Part shown: positions 36,133-43,455 of the stretch, one piece after another
Numbering within the stretch: the stretch's first letter is position 1
Layout: the number at the start of each line of letters is the position of its first letter
From: an uncultured Acidobacteriota bacterium
Lineage (GTDB): Bacteria > Acidobacteriota > Terriglobia > Bryobacterales > Bryobacteraceae
Assembly: GCA_902825945.1 (NCBI GenBank)
Contig: CADECY010000072.1
Location: 1-47,017, forward strand
Direction: 5' to 3'
DNA length: 47,017 bases
Position numbers and translations under genes: made by a program
The notes under the pieces: generated by a model
Databases searched by the model: none
The model's input: only the letters and a program-made list of their open reading frames with translations
Told to the model about the DNA's origin: nothing

Positions 36133-37380
36133 ATGGCAATGACACCGGTCGAGAATATTCGCATGGCGATCGAAGCCGTCTGGGCTCACCGCTTCCGCTC
36201 GGGGCTGACGATTCTCGGAATCGTGATTGGGATCACCACCGTGGTGACGGTCTCCAGTCTGCTGACCGGACTCCGGAAGGGCGTGGTGACGTTCTTCGAG
36301 GAGTTCGGACCCGACAACATCTTCATCAGCAAAGTCACCGGACCGCCCCAAGGCGAGGGTACGCTCAAGGAGCGCAGGCGGCGTCCGATCCGGCCCGAGT
36401 ATGCCGAGACGATCGAGAAGCTGTGCCCCTCGGTCGAGCGGACGAGCGTATCGATCTTCGTGCCGGGTGTCACGCGTGGCAGGCCGACAACCGCGAAGGT
36501 CCCCGGGTACGAGACGGACAACGTCGAGGTGGCCGGCATCTCGCCGAGCGGATTCGAGACGCAGCCGCGCGAACTGCGCGAAGGCCGCGTGTACACCACG
36601 GACGAGGCATCGCGCGGAGAGCGTGTCGCGGTGATCGGCTCCAATACCGCCGGCGCGTTGTTTCCCGCCTCTTCCGCCGTGGGTCAGACGTTCATGCTGG
36701 ACGGCGGCGAGTTTCGGGTAGTTGGCGTATTCGCGCCCGCCAAAGGCGGCTTCTTCGGCGAAAACGGGCTCGACCGCCAGATCGCGATTCCCCTTCGCAC
36801 CGCCCAGATGCGCTACCCGGGCCTGGACAAATACCTGATCGTCGCCAAGGCGCGGCCCGGCCTGCGCGATCAGGCCATGGACGAGGTGGCGGCAACGCTG
36901 CGCAAGCTTCGCCGCTCGCCGCCGGGCAACGACGATTTCAATCTATCGACATCGGATTCGATCATCAAACGCTTCGACGCGCTCACCGGGTTGATCGTGC
37001 TCGTGTCGGTGGCGATCTCCGCGCTCGGCCTGCTCGTCGGCGGAATCGGTGTCATGAACATCATGCTGGTGAGCGTCACTGAGCGGACCCGCGAGATCGG
37101 AGTCCGCAAGGCGCTCGGCGCGCGCCGCTTCGATATCGTGTTGCAATTCCTGATGGAAGCAGTCACGCTCACCGGACTCGGCGGATTGATCGGCATCGTG
37201 TTCTCGATCCTGGTGACTCTCGTTGTCAGCGCGCTGGTGCCGTCGCTTCCCTCCGAGGTCCCGGTTTGGGCCGTGGGCGCGGGGTTCGGCGTATCGGTGG
37301 CGACCGGACTATTCTTCGGCGTCTGGCCGGCGTTTCAAGCCGCGCGCCTGGATCCGGTGGAAGCGCTACGTTACGAGTAG
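36133..37380 (+). CDS. MacB-type ABC transporter permease, second copy
   Basis: 415 residues. The same architecture as the preceding gene: SGLTILGIVIGITTVVTVSS, a periplasmic MacB-type domain with RPIRPEYAETIEKL and GGEFRVVGVFAPAKGGFF, and GVMNIMLVSVTERTREIGV with ARLDPVEALRYE at the end. The pair may form a heterodimeric permease for lipoprotein, peptide or lipid export. The ATPase and any adaptor must be elsewhere. Confidence 0.9.
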   Translation: MAMTPVENIRMAIEAVWAHRFRSGLTILGIVIGITTVVTVSSLLTGLRKGVVTFFEEFGPDNIFISKVTGPPQGEGTLKERRRRPIRPEYAETIEKLCPSVERTSVSIFVPGVTRGRPTTAKVPGYETDNVEVAGISPSGFETQPRELREGRVYTTDEASRGERVAVIGSNTAGALFPASSAVGQTFMLDGGEFRVVGVFAPAKGGFFGENGLDRQIAIPLRTAQMRYPGLDKYLIVAKARPGLRDQAMDEVAATLRKLRRSPPGNDDFNLSTSDSIIKRFDALTGLIVLVSVAISALGLLVGGIGVMNIMLVSVTERTREIGVRKALGARRFDIVLQFLMEAVTLTGLGGLIGIVFSILVTLVVSALVPSLPSEVPVWAVGAGFGVSVATGLFFGVWPAFQAARLDPVEALRYE

Positions 37381-37388
37381 CCGCCGGC

Positions 37389-37886
37389 TCAGGCCGGAAT
37401 CGCTCGCACGAACTTGATGGTCGTGATCGCTTGGCCGAGGTGGCGTTGCGAGTGTTCGGCGATGTGTACGATCAGGCCATGTACGGTGGTGGGGAGTTGC
37501 TTGCGCCCCACGCCGCGCGCTTCGCGAAGCGACGAAGGGTCGATCGCACGCACGGTCCGCTCGACCCGGGCGAGATCTTCGTGTAACTCGGCGAGCAGTT
37601 GCGCCGCCGATACCCCCGGTTCGGACTCAGCACGCAGCCGTGCCAGTTGCGCATCGGTCAACTGCTCACCGCGCAGGTAGGTACATAGCCGGTCCGCCGC
37701 TCCGCCGAGGTGGCGGATGTGGAATCCGGCCGAAGCCATTCCAAACGGGCGGCTCCAGAGTTGTTCGGTCGAGAGGTCCGCCGCGTGCGCCGCCAATTCC
37801 TGCCGCACCTGTTCGAAGGAATAGAGAAGCGGCGCGAGAAGAGGGTCAACCCCCTCGATCGGCCCGCTCAGCCACGGTTCGCTCAA
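37389..37886 (-). CDS. DinB-like superfamily protein
   Basis: 165 residues from TTG 37886, preceded by GGAGG. It has the DinB four-helix pattern: LYSFEQVRQELAAHAADLS, GFHIRHLGGAADRLCTYLRG and TTVHGLIVHIAEHSQRHLGQ. The spaced His residues (HIRH, H-x3-EHSQRH) are the usual metal ligands. DinB-like proteins include bacillithiol and mycothiol transferases and many of unknown role. The start overlaps the stop of the small exported gene upstream, so they are coupled. Confidence 0.85.
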   Translation of the reverse strand: MSEPWLSGPIEGVDPLLAPLLYSFEQVRQELAAHAADLSTEQLWSRPFGMASAGFHIRHLGGAADRLCTYLRGEQLTDAQLARLRAESEPGVSAAQLLAELHEDLARVERTVRAIDPSSLREARGVGRKQLPTTVHGLIVHIAEHSQRHLGQAITTIKFVRAIPA

Positions 37887-38065
37887 ACGGCCTCCGGCGC
37901 GGCCATGGGCGGCTTGGGCTTCGCTTCCTCGCCACCTTGCGGGCAGGGATCGACCGGCGCCACACCCGTAGCACCCGCACACTTGTCGATCGGCGCCAGC
38001 AGGGCCGTGCCCGCGAGCGCAAAGCAGCCAGCCATCGTGCAGACGATGAAGAGCCGGGAAGTCAT
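37883..38065 (-). CDS. Small exported protein, 60 residues
   Basis: ATG 38065 is preceded by a perfect AAGGAGGT ribosome site, which marks it as a real gene. The protein is MTSRLFIVCTMAGCFALAGT followed by ALLAPIDKCAGATGVAP, two cysteines and a Lys/Pro-rich tail. The leader could be a signal peptide or, less likely, a lipoprotein signal. No family is recognised. It overlaps the DinB-like start. Confidence 0.65.
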   Translation of the reverse strand: MTSRLFIVCTMAGCFALAGTALLAPIDKCAGATGVAPVDPCPQGGEEAKPKPPMAAPEAV

Positions 38066-38381
38066 TGGGCAAACCTCCTTTGTGTTCCCTGGATCCCGGC
38101 ACCGCCGCTCCGCCCGGGGACCCGTTTCCAGAAAGTGTAGGACGAACGAGCCGGGAAAAAGTTCCCGCGAAGATGGGGGAATCTTCATTTTCGCTGAAGT
38201 TCAGGCTTCCGGGAGTTCTGGCCGCCAAATTAATAACGCGAATGAACGGAAATGTTCGCCGCGAGCCTCCCGGAGCTAGGGGTAGTATTCGATTGTCAAA
38301 GAACGTTGACGGGCGTGTTGGCCCGTGGTGGTGCAGAGCGTTTCCTTGCCGGTGGTGCCCCTGAAAGTGAGTCATTCTCGG
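38066..38381. other. Intergenic stretch at the edge of the accessory island
   Basis: 316 bases without a supported gene. A small hairpin GAAGAT...ATCTTC followed by ATTTT lies at 38167-38189. The segment should hold the promoter of the minus-strand exported gene. The sequence after about 38250 no longer looks like the flanking conserved genes. Confidence 0.35.
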
Positions 38382-38600
38382 CTACGAGGCCGCTCTCCTG
38401 GCTTGCCAGGCGGCGAGGGAGAGAGCCATTGCCAAGTCGCCGTGATGATGGCTGGAGGCTCGCATGTCGAGGAGCTCTTTTCGAAGCGTTCGGGCCTCGG
38501 AGAGCTCGTTGGCGATCTTCAGGCGCCGGTTCTGAAAATCCAATTGCAGGTTCGAGATGAGCTGCTGCTTCGGAACATGATTGATGCCGTGGGCATACGT
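38382..38600 (-). pseudogene. Terminase-like C-terminal remnant
   Basis: On the minus strand one frame reads TYAHGINHVPKQQLISNLQL, then DFQNRRLKIANELSEARTL, RKELLDMRAS and GDLAMALSLAAWQARRAAS before a TAG at 38384-38382. This resembles the end of phage large-terminase-like proteins (VPK..L...Q.L.Q..RL.IA..L..A..L..ELL.FR, then HDDLVLA.ALA.W). The segment between ELLDMR and GDLAMA is shortened compared with that pattern, so it is a decayed fragment. It abuts the DUF5615 fragment in another frame. Confidence 0.55.
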
Positions 38601-38603
38601 GGA

Positions 38604-38741
38604 CGCGCGCGTTCCAATAGCCGAAACAACGCCACCGGCTTGTCCGCGCGGGTTCGGCGGCGTATCATGATCACGATGCCGTGGTGCGCGTTGGAGGCCG
38701 CGAGGCGAACGAAGTCATCGCGGTTGCACGTCAAAAGCGCA
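38604..38741 (-). pseudogene. C-terminal fragment of a DUF5615 PIN-like toxin
   Basis: The minus strand encodes LLTCNRDDFVRLAASNAHHG and IVIMIRRRTRADKPVALFRLLERA, which match the second half of DUF5615 PIN-like toxins (LiTCNRDDF...HhGiI.LIRRRtR...aLlrLLERA). The frame starts exactly where palindromic repeat copy C begins and there is no start region. After LLERA the sequence switches to the terminase-like fragment. An intact N-terminal part of a DUF5615 protein lies in the same orientation at 40346-40104. Confidence 0.65.
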
Positions 38742-38780
38742 AAGGGCCGCGGAGCCGCGGCGCCAAATGTTCAGGAACCC
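38739..38780 (-). repeat. Palindromic repeat, copy C
   Basis: Read on the minus strand it is GGTTCCTGAACATTTGGCGC followed by CGCGGCTCCGCGG and CCCTTTGCGC. The first about 23 bases equal copy B at 4318-4361. It marks the break point of the DUF5615 C-terminal fragment. Confidence 0.6.
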
Positions 38781-38813
38781 GCCTCGGGTGAGTACCCTGG
38801 CATAGGAGCAGTT

Positions 38814-39070
38814 GTGACCATCGAATTGAACTCGCGCCAAGAGCAAGCCATACGGGAAGCGACCATCGCTGGCAAGTTCCGTTCCTGGAGGAGTTCATCG
38901 ATAGCGCACACGACGGTCTGTCGCTTCAGCTCGAGCCGAGCACCGGAGAACCTGCATCAATTCCGGATGAGGTCACCACTGCGACTACCCTCGGGGTCCG
39001 CAGGCGACTGAGGCCGAGGCGGGCCCGGCGTGACAGCCGCGCGGGCCGTTTCGCGGGTTGCCAAGCCTGA
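38814..39070 (+). pseudogene. Frameshifted ParD-like antitoxin remnant
   Basis: GTG 38814 has a good GGAG site upstream and reads MTIELNSRQEQAIREATIAG, KFRS, then runs out of homology. A one-base shift restores EEFIDSAHDGLSLQLEPS. The joined sequence matches short ParD/type II antitoxins (MTIELT.EQE..I.EAI..G.YRS..EFID.AL..L). It ends at TGA 39068-39070 in the second frame. No matching ParE-type toxin is next to it. Confidence 0.6.
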
Positions 39071-39276
39071 ACTTCTGGATCTCGCACGCCTGCCTATCGC
39101 AGCCAATCCAAGCAAGAGCAGTTGCCAGGGCCCAGTTGTAAGGCTCCACATGCCACGGCCTGCAATGCCCGGCGCGTTGCTGGACCGCTCGCAGCCCGCA
39201 TCCCGCACGGCTGGTGCTTCTATCGCTTGAAGTCCAGTTGGGCCAGACAGCCTGGAGTTCACGCTATGATCAGGTT

Positions 39277-39594
39277 GTGGCCATCGTTCCTAGCGGACTT
39301 GTTCGCCAGCAGGAAGTCGCCCGCGCGATTGGTCGCGCCGTGGAGCGGCTCCGCCCTGACGTCTTGCTGATCCGTTACAGCCTGGAGCCGGACTGGACGG
39401 GAGATCCGTCGATCTTTTTTCGGGTGCTGCTCTCCGATGAAGCAGCCCAACCCGGGCACCTTCGGGACGTTGCGCAGCGCGTGGCGATGAATCTGGAGGA
39501 AGAGGTTCAGCCGGAGAATTTCGGCTTGCACTTCTACGTCAATTTCCGGAGCAAGTCCGAGCAGGACCAATTGAAGGAACCCGCGTGGGCTTGA
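39277..39594 (+). CDS. Small partner of HEPN protein, candidate antitoxin
   Basis: 105 residues from GTG 39277 (or 126 from GTG 39214). The sequence has VARAIGRAVERLRPDVLLIR, YSLEPDWTGDPSIFFRVLLS and a C-terminal HFYVNFRSKSEQDQLKEPAW. I recall similar small proteins directly upstream of HEPN proteins in other bacteria but know no domain name; the classic MNT GSxxxG motif is not visible. It ends four bases before the HEPN start. A TATGAT box six bases before GTG 39277 supports that start. By analogy with HEPN-MNT pairs it may be the antitoxin. Confidence 0.6.
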   Translation: MAIVPSGLVRQQEVARAIGRAVERLRPDVLLIRYSLEPDWTGDPSIFFRVLLSDEAAQPGHLRDVAQRVAMNLEEEVQPENFGLHFYVNFRSKSEQDQLKEPAWA

Positions 39595-39598
39595 AGCG

Positions 39599-40096
39599 AT
39601 GCCATTTCCGGAACATTTGCTGGAGCAAGCGCAACACCTCGCCAGCAGGGAGAAGAAGCGACCCCGGCAGGCCAGTCTCCGGCGCGCGGTTTCCACCTCG
39701 TACTACGCCCTGTTCCATCTTCTGATCCACGAGGCAACACTCAACTGGAAGCGCGCGGAACAACGCCCACAACTCGCACGGCTCTTCGAGCATGGAAAGA
39801 TGAAAGCGGCCTCGGAGAAACAGCGGGCGGAATGTAACCGCCTCCTCAACTCCAATTCCACCGCTGGTCCTGAATTGGATTGCGTCGTGCCGTTGCGCAA
39901 TGTCGCTGAGACGTTTTTTCAAGCTCAGCAGCAGCGTCATACCGCGGACTATGACAACTCCAAACAATGGACCCGCACGGAGGTATTGGCGCAAATCGAG
40001 CTCGTTCAAGGGGCATTTGCGAGTTGGAAGGCAATCCGCGACGAGCCAGCCGCCCAAGCTTACCTGATCTCACTGCTCGGAAATCCGAGAGGGTAG
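39599..40096 (+). CDS. HEPN-domain protein, candidate toxin
   Basis: 165 residues: MPFPEHLLEQAQHLASREKK, RRAVSTSYYALFHLLIHEAT, QRPQLARLFEHGKMKAASEK and ADYDNSKQWTRTEVLAQIEL. The helical bundle with S-T-S-Y-Y-A-L-F-H is a HEPN-like pattern; many HEPN proteins are RNases with an R-x4-6-H site, but that motif is not evident here. Its neighbour four bases upstream is likely co-translated. In HEPN/MNT toxin-antitoxin systems the HEPN part is the toxin; here the partner belongs to a different or diverged family. It is the only intact plus-strand module in the island. Confidence 0.65.
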   Translation: MPFPEHLLEQAQHLASREKKRPRQASLRRAVSTSYYALFHLLIHEATLNWKRAEQRPQLARLFEHGKMKAASEKQRAECNRLLNSNSTAGPELDCVVPLRNVAETFFQAQQQRHTADYDNSKQWTRTEVLAQIELVQGAFASWKAIRDEPAAQAYLISLLGNPRG

Positions 40097-40103
40097 ACCG
40101 TCC

Positions 40104-40346
40104 TCACAGGACCTCTCGTCGCAGGAGATGGCTCAGTGGTAGGCTCGCGGCAACGCGGCGGTGGCGGAGGATTTCCATGTCGAGCAGGCGTGTTTCTCCG
40201 ATTTGCGACGGGAGGTGGTCGCGAAGTCCATGGAGTTGGCATACCAGTCCGATCTGGTGGTGGCGGTGCTGGCGTTCCGCAATCCGACCGAGTTCAGGGC
40301 AAGTATCGATGCCGTCCCGCACTTCCTGATCGAGGAGGAATTTCAC
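40104..40346 (-). pseudogene. N-terminal fragment of a DUF5615 PIN-like toxin
   Basis: GTG 40346 overlaps the DUF433 stop (GTGA). The frame starts MKFLLDQEVRDGID, then PELGR, which fits the N-terminus of DUF5615 PIN-like toxins (MKFLLDqdVPDDi...LGH). The remaining about 60 residues diverge and the conserved (L)TCNRDDF half is missing before the stop at 40104. The DUF433-DUF5615 order and overlap are those of intact toxin-antitoxin operons, so this is a broken toxin. Its end overlaps the tail region of the HEPN gene. Confidence 0.6.
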
Positions 40347-40606
40347 TCAGGTGCCTGCGCCATCTGCCGCGCAACCAGGACCTCGATTTCGCCCCGGTGA
40401 TCCTCATAATAGGCGAGGCACTCGTAGACTTGGGCTCTGGTCAACAGGGGAAAGCACCGGACCGGAACGGTATCGATTGTCTCGCCATTCTGCAACAACC
40501 CGATCACGTCGTGGACGCCGATGCGGGTGCCCTCCACTATGGGATGGCCGCCCCGTACACCAGCAGCCTGAACGATGGACGGGTAGCTGGCCGATCTCGA
40601 GGTCAT
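40343..40606 (-). CDS. DUF433 antitoxin-like protein
   Basis: 87 residues from ATG 40606 (ATG 40615 adds three). The sequence is a typical DUF433 protein: VRGGHPIVEGTRIGVHDVIG, LLQNGETIDTV, RCFPLLTRAQVYECLAYYED and HRGEIEVLVARQMA. DUF433 proteins are small DNA-binding-type antitoxins found with PIN-like toxins of DUF5615. Its partner toxin downstream is truncated, so it is now an orphan. A promoter TTGACG-17-TACCAT places the transcript start at ATG 40606. Confidence 0.85.
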   Translation of the reverse strand: MTSRSASYPSIVQAAGVRGGHPIVEGTRIGVHDVIGLLQNGETIDTVPVRCFPLLTRAQVYECLAYYEDHRGEIEVLVARQMAQAPE

Positions 40607-40613
40607 CACTGCC

Positions 40614-40642
40614 ATGGTATGGTCCGCGGCGCTGGGCGTCAA
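40614..40642 (-). promoter_or_regulatory. Promoter of DUF433 gene (leaderless)
   Basis: On the minus strand TTGACG (40642-40637) and TACCAT (40619-40614) are 17 bases apart. The expected start of transcription, seven bases on, coincides with ATG 40606. No ribosome site precedes that ATG. Confidence 0.55.
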
Positions 40643-40802
40643 CGCTCGCTCGATCGTTCTCGCGTTGCCGGATCTGGCACGGACTCGCAATTTTTGTAAG
40701 AATCCGCTTAGACGCACGTTTCCACCAGTAGAGAGGCTGGCTGGAGCCGAGCGGCGGATTCCGGCGGCCCAAACAGGCGGGCTTCGGCCTGCCGTCACCC
40801 CG

Positions 40803-40826
40803 CCGGGGAGGTGGGCACCTCCCCGG
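40803..40826. terminator. Strong GC hairpin downstream of serine hydrolase gene
   Basis: A perfect 11-base-pair stem (CCGGGGAGGTG, loop GG, CACCTCCCCGG) lies 37 bases beyond the stop of the minus-strand hydrolase gene. A weaker hairpin (GATGGCG...CGCCATC) lies between. There is no U-run, so it may protect the 3' end or pause polymerase rather than terminate by itself. Confidence 0.4.
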
Positions 40827-40862
40827 ATCCAAACGTGATGGCGATTGCCGCCATCGGAAAGC

Positions 40863-42194
40863 TCATCGCCGCGTGAACTCGATTCCGCTGGTGCGGCCGA
40901 TGCCGGCTTGCAGTCCCGAATCCACCACCTTGATCTCGAACAGGCCCGCTCGATAAATTCCGTCCGTTCCGCGCCGGATTTCGACAGGAATGCCGTCGCC
41001 GTGCAGCCAGAGTCGGCCGTCGCGCTGGCGGAGTTCCCAGACGGTCCGCAGTTCTTCGCTCCAATAGGTACCCGCGAGGCGCGCGGTCTCGCCCGGCTGC
41101 CACGGTTCGGTGGCCGGAGGTTTCGCGGCCGGGCTGACCGGAGGAGCGGACTCGCCCGTAAAGACCGAGACGACCTTTGCCGCGAGCGCTCCGGCCGACG
41201 CCGATCCGGCATTGCACAGGCAGACGACGGCGAGGCCATGCTTCGGAACACGGATGAATTCGGTGCTGTATCCGGCGGCGGCGCTCGGATGGCTGTAGGT
41301 ACCGTCCTTCTCGATGATGCCGAGGGCGTATCCGCCGGGAGTCCGGCGGCCATCGGCGAGGCGGCCGGGGGTTTGCAAGGTGCCGAGCAATCCGTTGCCT
41401 GCGGTTGGCGTTTCGAAGTTGCGTGCCCAACGCAGCATGTCTTCGACGTTCGAATACATGCCTCCGCCACCGATCAGATCGAATGCGATATCGACGCCCT
41501 TCCAGCCGCCATCGCGCCGATGGTAGCCGTGCGCGCGATCGGGCACGGGCTCGCCGTGATCGGCCTGGAAGCGGCTCGCGTTCATTCCGAGCGGCGCGAA
41601 GATCTTCTCGCGCGCGTAGCCGTCGAGTGGAACTCCGGCCGCGCGCTTCAGGGCGATGGCCGTGAGCAGGTAGCCGGTATTGCTGTAGCTTTGATCGGTG
41701 CCGGGAGCGAACGTCAGCGCCTTCTGGCGCACGATCATGCGAAGCGTGGCGTCTTCGCGGAGGACGCTTTCGTTCGAGAATCCGCGGAGAGACCAGAGTG
41801 GGAGAAAGTCGCGGAGTCCGGCGGTGTGGTCGAGCATGCGGCGAATCGTGATGGCATCGGCGTAGTGCGGGAGTTCGGGCACATACTTGCGGATCGAATC
41901 GTCGAGCTTCCACTTCCCTTCCCGCTCGGCGATCAGCGCGGCGAGCGCGGTGAACTGCTTGGCGATGGAGGCGGCGTAGAAGCGCGATCGAGGCGAGATC
42001 GGGATGCGGTGTTCGAGGTCCGCCAGTCCGTAGCCTTTGGCGAAAGCGGCCTGTCCGCGCTCGAGCACACCCACGGCGCATCCGGGCGCATTGGGCGCTG
42101 AGAAGTCCGCGAAGATCGAATCCAAAAGCTTTTCGCGATCGCTGGCGGCAAAGCCCGCGATCGCGAAGAGAAGTGCCGCTGCGATGTGGCGCAT
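40863..42194 (-). CDS. Secreted beta-lactamase-fold serine hydrolase
   Basis: 443 residues with a signal peptide (IAAALLFAIAGFAAS). The serine motif is S76-I-A-K79 and the second motif Y170-S-N172; a HPSAAAG stretch takes the place of the K/H-S/T-G motif. This is the class C beta-lactamase/esterase EstB-like family, whose members are D-aminopeptidases, esterases or penicillin-binding-like enzymes. A short C-terminal beta domain (GTYWSEELRTVWELRQRDGR) follows, common in these proteins. It is unlikely to be a true beta-lactamase. A TACAAT box lies five bases from ATG 42194. Confidence 0.88.
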   Translation of the reverse strand: MRHIAAALLFAIAGFAASDREKLLDSIFADFSAPNAPGCAVGVLERGQAAFAKGYGLADLEHRIPISPRSRFYAASIAKQFTALAALIAEREGKWKLDDSIRKYVPELPHYADAITIRRMLDHTAGLRDFLPLWSLRGFSNESVLREDATLRMIVRQKALTFAPGTDQSYSNTGYLLTAIALKRAAGVPLDGYAREKIFAPLGMNASRFQADHGEPVPDRAHGYHRRDGGWKGVDIAFDLIGGGGMYSNVEDMLRWARNFETPTAGNGLLGTLQTPGRLADGRRTPGGYALGIIEKDGTYSHPSAAAGYSTEFIRVPKHGLAVVCLCNAGSASAGALAAKVVSVFTGESAPPVSPAAKPPATEPWQPGETARLAGTYWSEELRTVWELRQRDGRLWLHGDGIPVEIRRGTDGIYRAGLFEIKVVDSGLQAGIGRTSGIEFTRR

Positions 42195-42429
42195 GCCTGA
42201 TTGTAAACGGGCGGTGCGCCTCGCGCCGTTACCGGACGCTCACCATGAACGGAGAGACTCCGAAGCAGGCGGCGGTGCCGATCGCGAGGTAGTCACGGGC
42301 GGTCCGAGGCGCACCGCGGAAGCGCGGGCATCACCATTGGCGATCCAGGAGACGCCGCACTTCGTTGCCCGGCGATTGGCCCGGCGCAGGATGGTGAACG
42401 TTGTGCCGGTCCCGCTGGTGTGATCAAGT

Positions 42430-42939
42430 TCACGCGGCGCTGACCGAAGCGCTCCGCGGTTGCTCGCCGGGTCCGGGCAGTCCGAACCAACGCGGGCGTG
42501 AGCTCGCATATGACAGGTAGGCCGTGCCAAATTGCTCGCGCAGGAAGGCTTCCTCAGGCAAGATAAAGCGGAAGTGCAGCCATAGTAGCAAGACGGCCGC
42601 CGCCGCGAGGTTTGCGTGGAGGCCCGTTCCAAGAGCGGGACTGGCGCACACCAACACCAATCCAAGGTACATGGGATTGCGAGTCCACCGGTAGGGTCCC
42701 TGCGCGAGCAGCACCGGCGTCCGGCTGAACGGACAGACGCCCACGTTGTTGCGGCGGAAAAGGCGGTCCGCCCAGAGGTTCAACGCGACACCAGTCAAGA
42801 GCAGTGCCGCACCCGCGATCACCTTCGTGCGATCGAACGCGAGTGGCCACGAAAGGTAGAGGAGCGGAAGCTGAGCCATCAGGCTGATCACGAGCGCCCG
42901 GGGCGGCAGCACGCCACGCGCATTCATCTTGTCACTCAT
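42430..42939 (-). CDS. Isoprenylcysteine methyltransferase-like (PEMT/ICMT) membrane protein
   Basis: 169 residues with about four hydrophobic segments. The signature LLAQGPYRWTRNPMYLGLVL is that of the ICMT/PEMT-like methyltransferase family, with LPEEAFLREQFGTAYLSYAS as the second conserved block. These integral membrane enzymes methylate small substrates with S-adenosylmethionine. The start overlaps the end of the MarR-family gene by eight bases, so it is probably controlled by that regulator. Confidence 0.88.
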   Translation of the reverse strand: MSDKMNARGVLPPRALVISLMAQLPLLYLSWPLAFDRTKVIAGAALLLTGVALNLWADRLFRRNNVGVCPFSRTPVLLAQGPYRWTRNPMYLGLVLVCASPALGTGLHANLAAAAVLLLWLHFRFILPEEAFLREQFGTAYLSYASSRPRWFGLPGPGEQPRSASVSAA

Positions 42940-43390
42940 TCACGGCCTCCTTTGCCGGTTGCAGTTGTTGGCGCAGTTCCTGGAGCAGACGCGCCGCCGA
43001 GGCAACGCGGTTCGCATCCAGATTCCCAGCGAGTTGGGCGAAGAAAGCCTCGTCCACGCGCCGGATCCGTTCCCACAGAGCCTTGCCCTTGCGGCTCAGA
43101 CGCAACAGCACCGCCCGGCGGTCCGCTGGATCGGCGGCCTCTTCCACCCAACCCGGCTGCGTCAGGCCGCGGAGGGTCTGGTGAATGTGTTGCCGGCTCA
43201 CGGAGTGCTTTTCGGCCAGAGCGGAAATGGAGACGGGCTCCGATTCGCGGGCCAGGAATTCGAGCAATGCGCGATCCCGGGCTTGGATTCCCATCGGCCG
43301 CAGTTCGCGATCGGCGGTGGCCGCGAGATCTCGAAACGCGCGGCGCAGTTCCCAGATCAGCCGCTCGACCTCGTCCGCGCTTGCCTTCAC
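42932..43390 (-). CDS. MarR family transcriptional regulator
   Basis: 152 residues from GTG 43390. The winged helix is clear: ISALAEKHSVSRQHIHQTLR (recognition helix), LTQPGWVEEAADPADRRAVL (wing) and RLSRKGKALW. MarR proteins bind palindromes as dimers and usually repress their own operon until a small ligand binds. Two inverted repeats that overlap a consensus promoter lie immediately upstream, so autoregulation is strongly suggested. The methyltransferase gene is the operon partner. The promoter predicts transcription to begin at the G of the GTG. Confidence 0.9.
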   Translation of the reverse strand: MKASADEVERLIWELRRAFRDLAATADRELRPMGIQARDRALLEFLARESEPVSISALAEKHSVSRQHIHQTLRGLTQPGWVEEAADPADRRAVLLRLSRKGKALWERIRRVDEAFFAQLAGNLDANRVASAARLLQELRQQLQPAKEAVNE

Positions 43391-43392
43391 AT

Positions 43393-43438
43393 TGTCAATT
43401 ATATTGACAGATCAGACCGATTGTCAATGGAGTTGACG
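43393..43438 (-). promoter_or_regulatory. MarR promoter with two overlapping operators
   Basis: On the minus strand TTGACA (43427-43422) and TATAAT (43403-43398) are separated by 18 bases, a near-ideal promoter. The palindrome TGTCAAT-TAT-ATTGACA at 43393-43409 covers the -10, and a second, imperfect one, TGTCAAT-GGA-GTTGACG at 43422-43438, covers the -35. Their centres are 29 bases apart, about three helical turns. The start of transcription is predicted at 43390, the first base of the GTG. Confidence 0.8.
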
Positions 43439-43455
43439 AACCAACGCCTGTTCGC

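Noticed and set aside
40161..40400. Plus-strand frame MAEDFHVEQACFSDLRREVV
   Set aside because: It looks protein-like but lies opposite the DUF5615 fragment and the DUF433 end, has no family match and no convincing ribosome site, so it is treated as a shadow.
40803..40826. Hairpin as part of a CRISPR or integron repeat
   Set aside because: It occurs once, with no regular array or integrase; a 3'-end hairpin is simpler.
42195..42429. A minus-strand frame with TSGTGTTFTIL that recalls the end of a histidine kinase ATPase domain
   Set aside because: Only about ten residues fit, nothing upstream resembles the rest of a kinase, and the following sequence has no matching pattern. No gene is called in these 235 bases.
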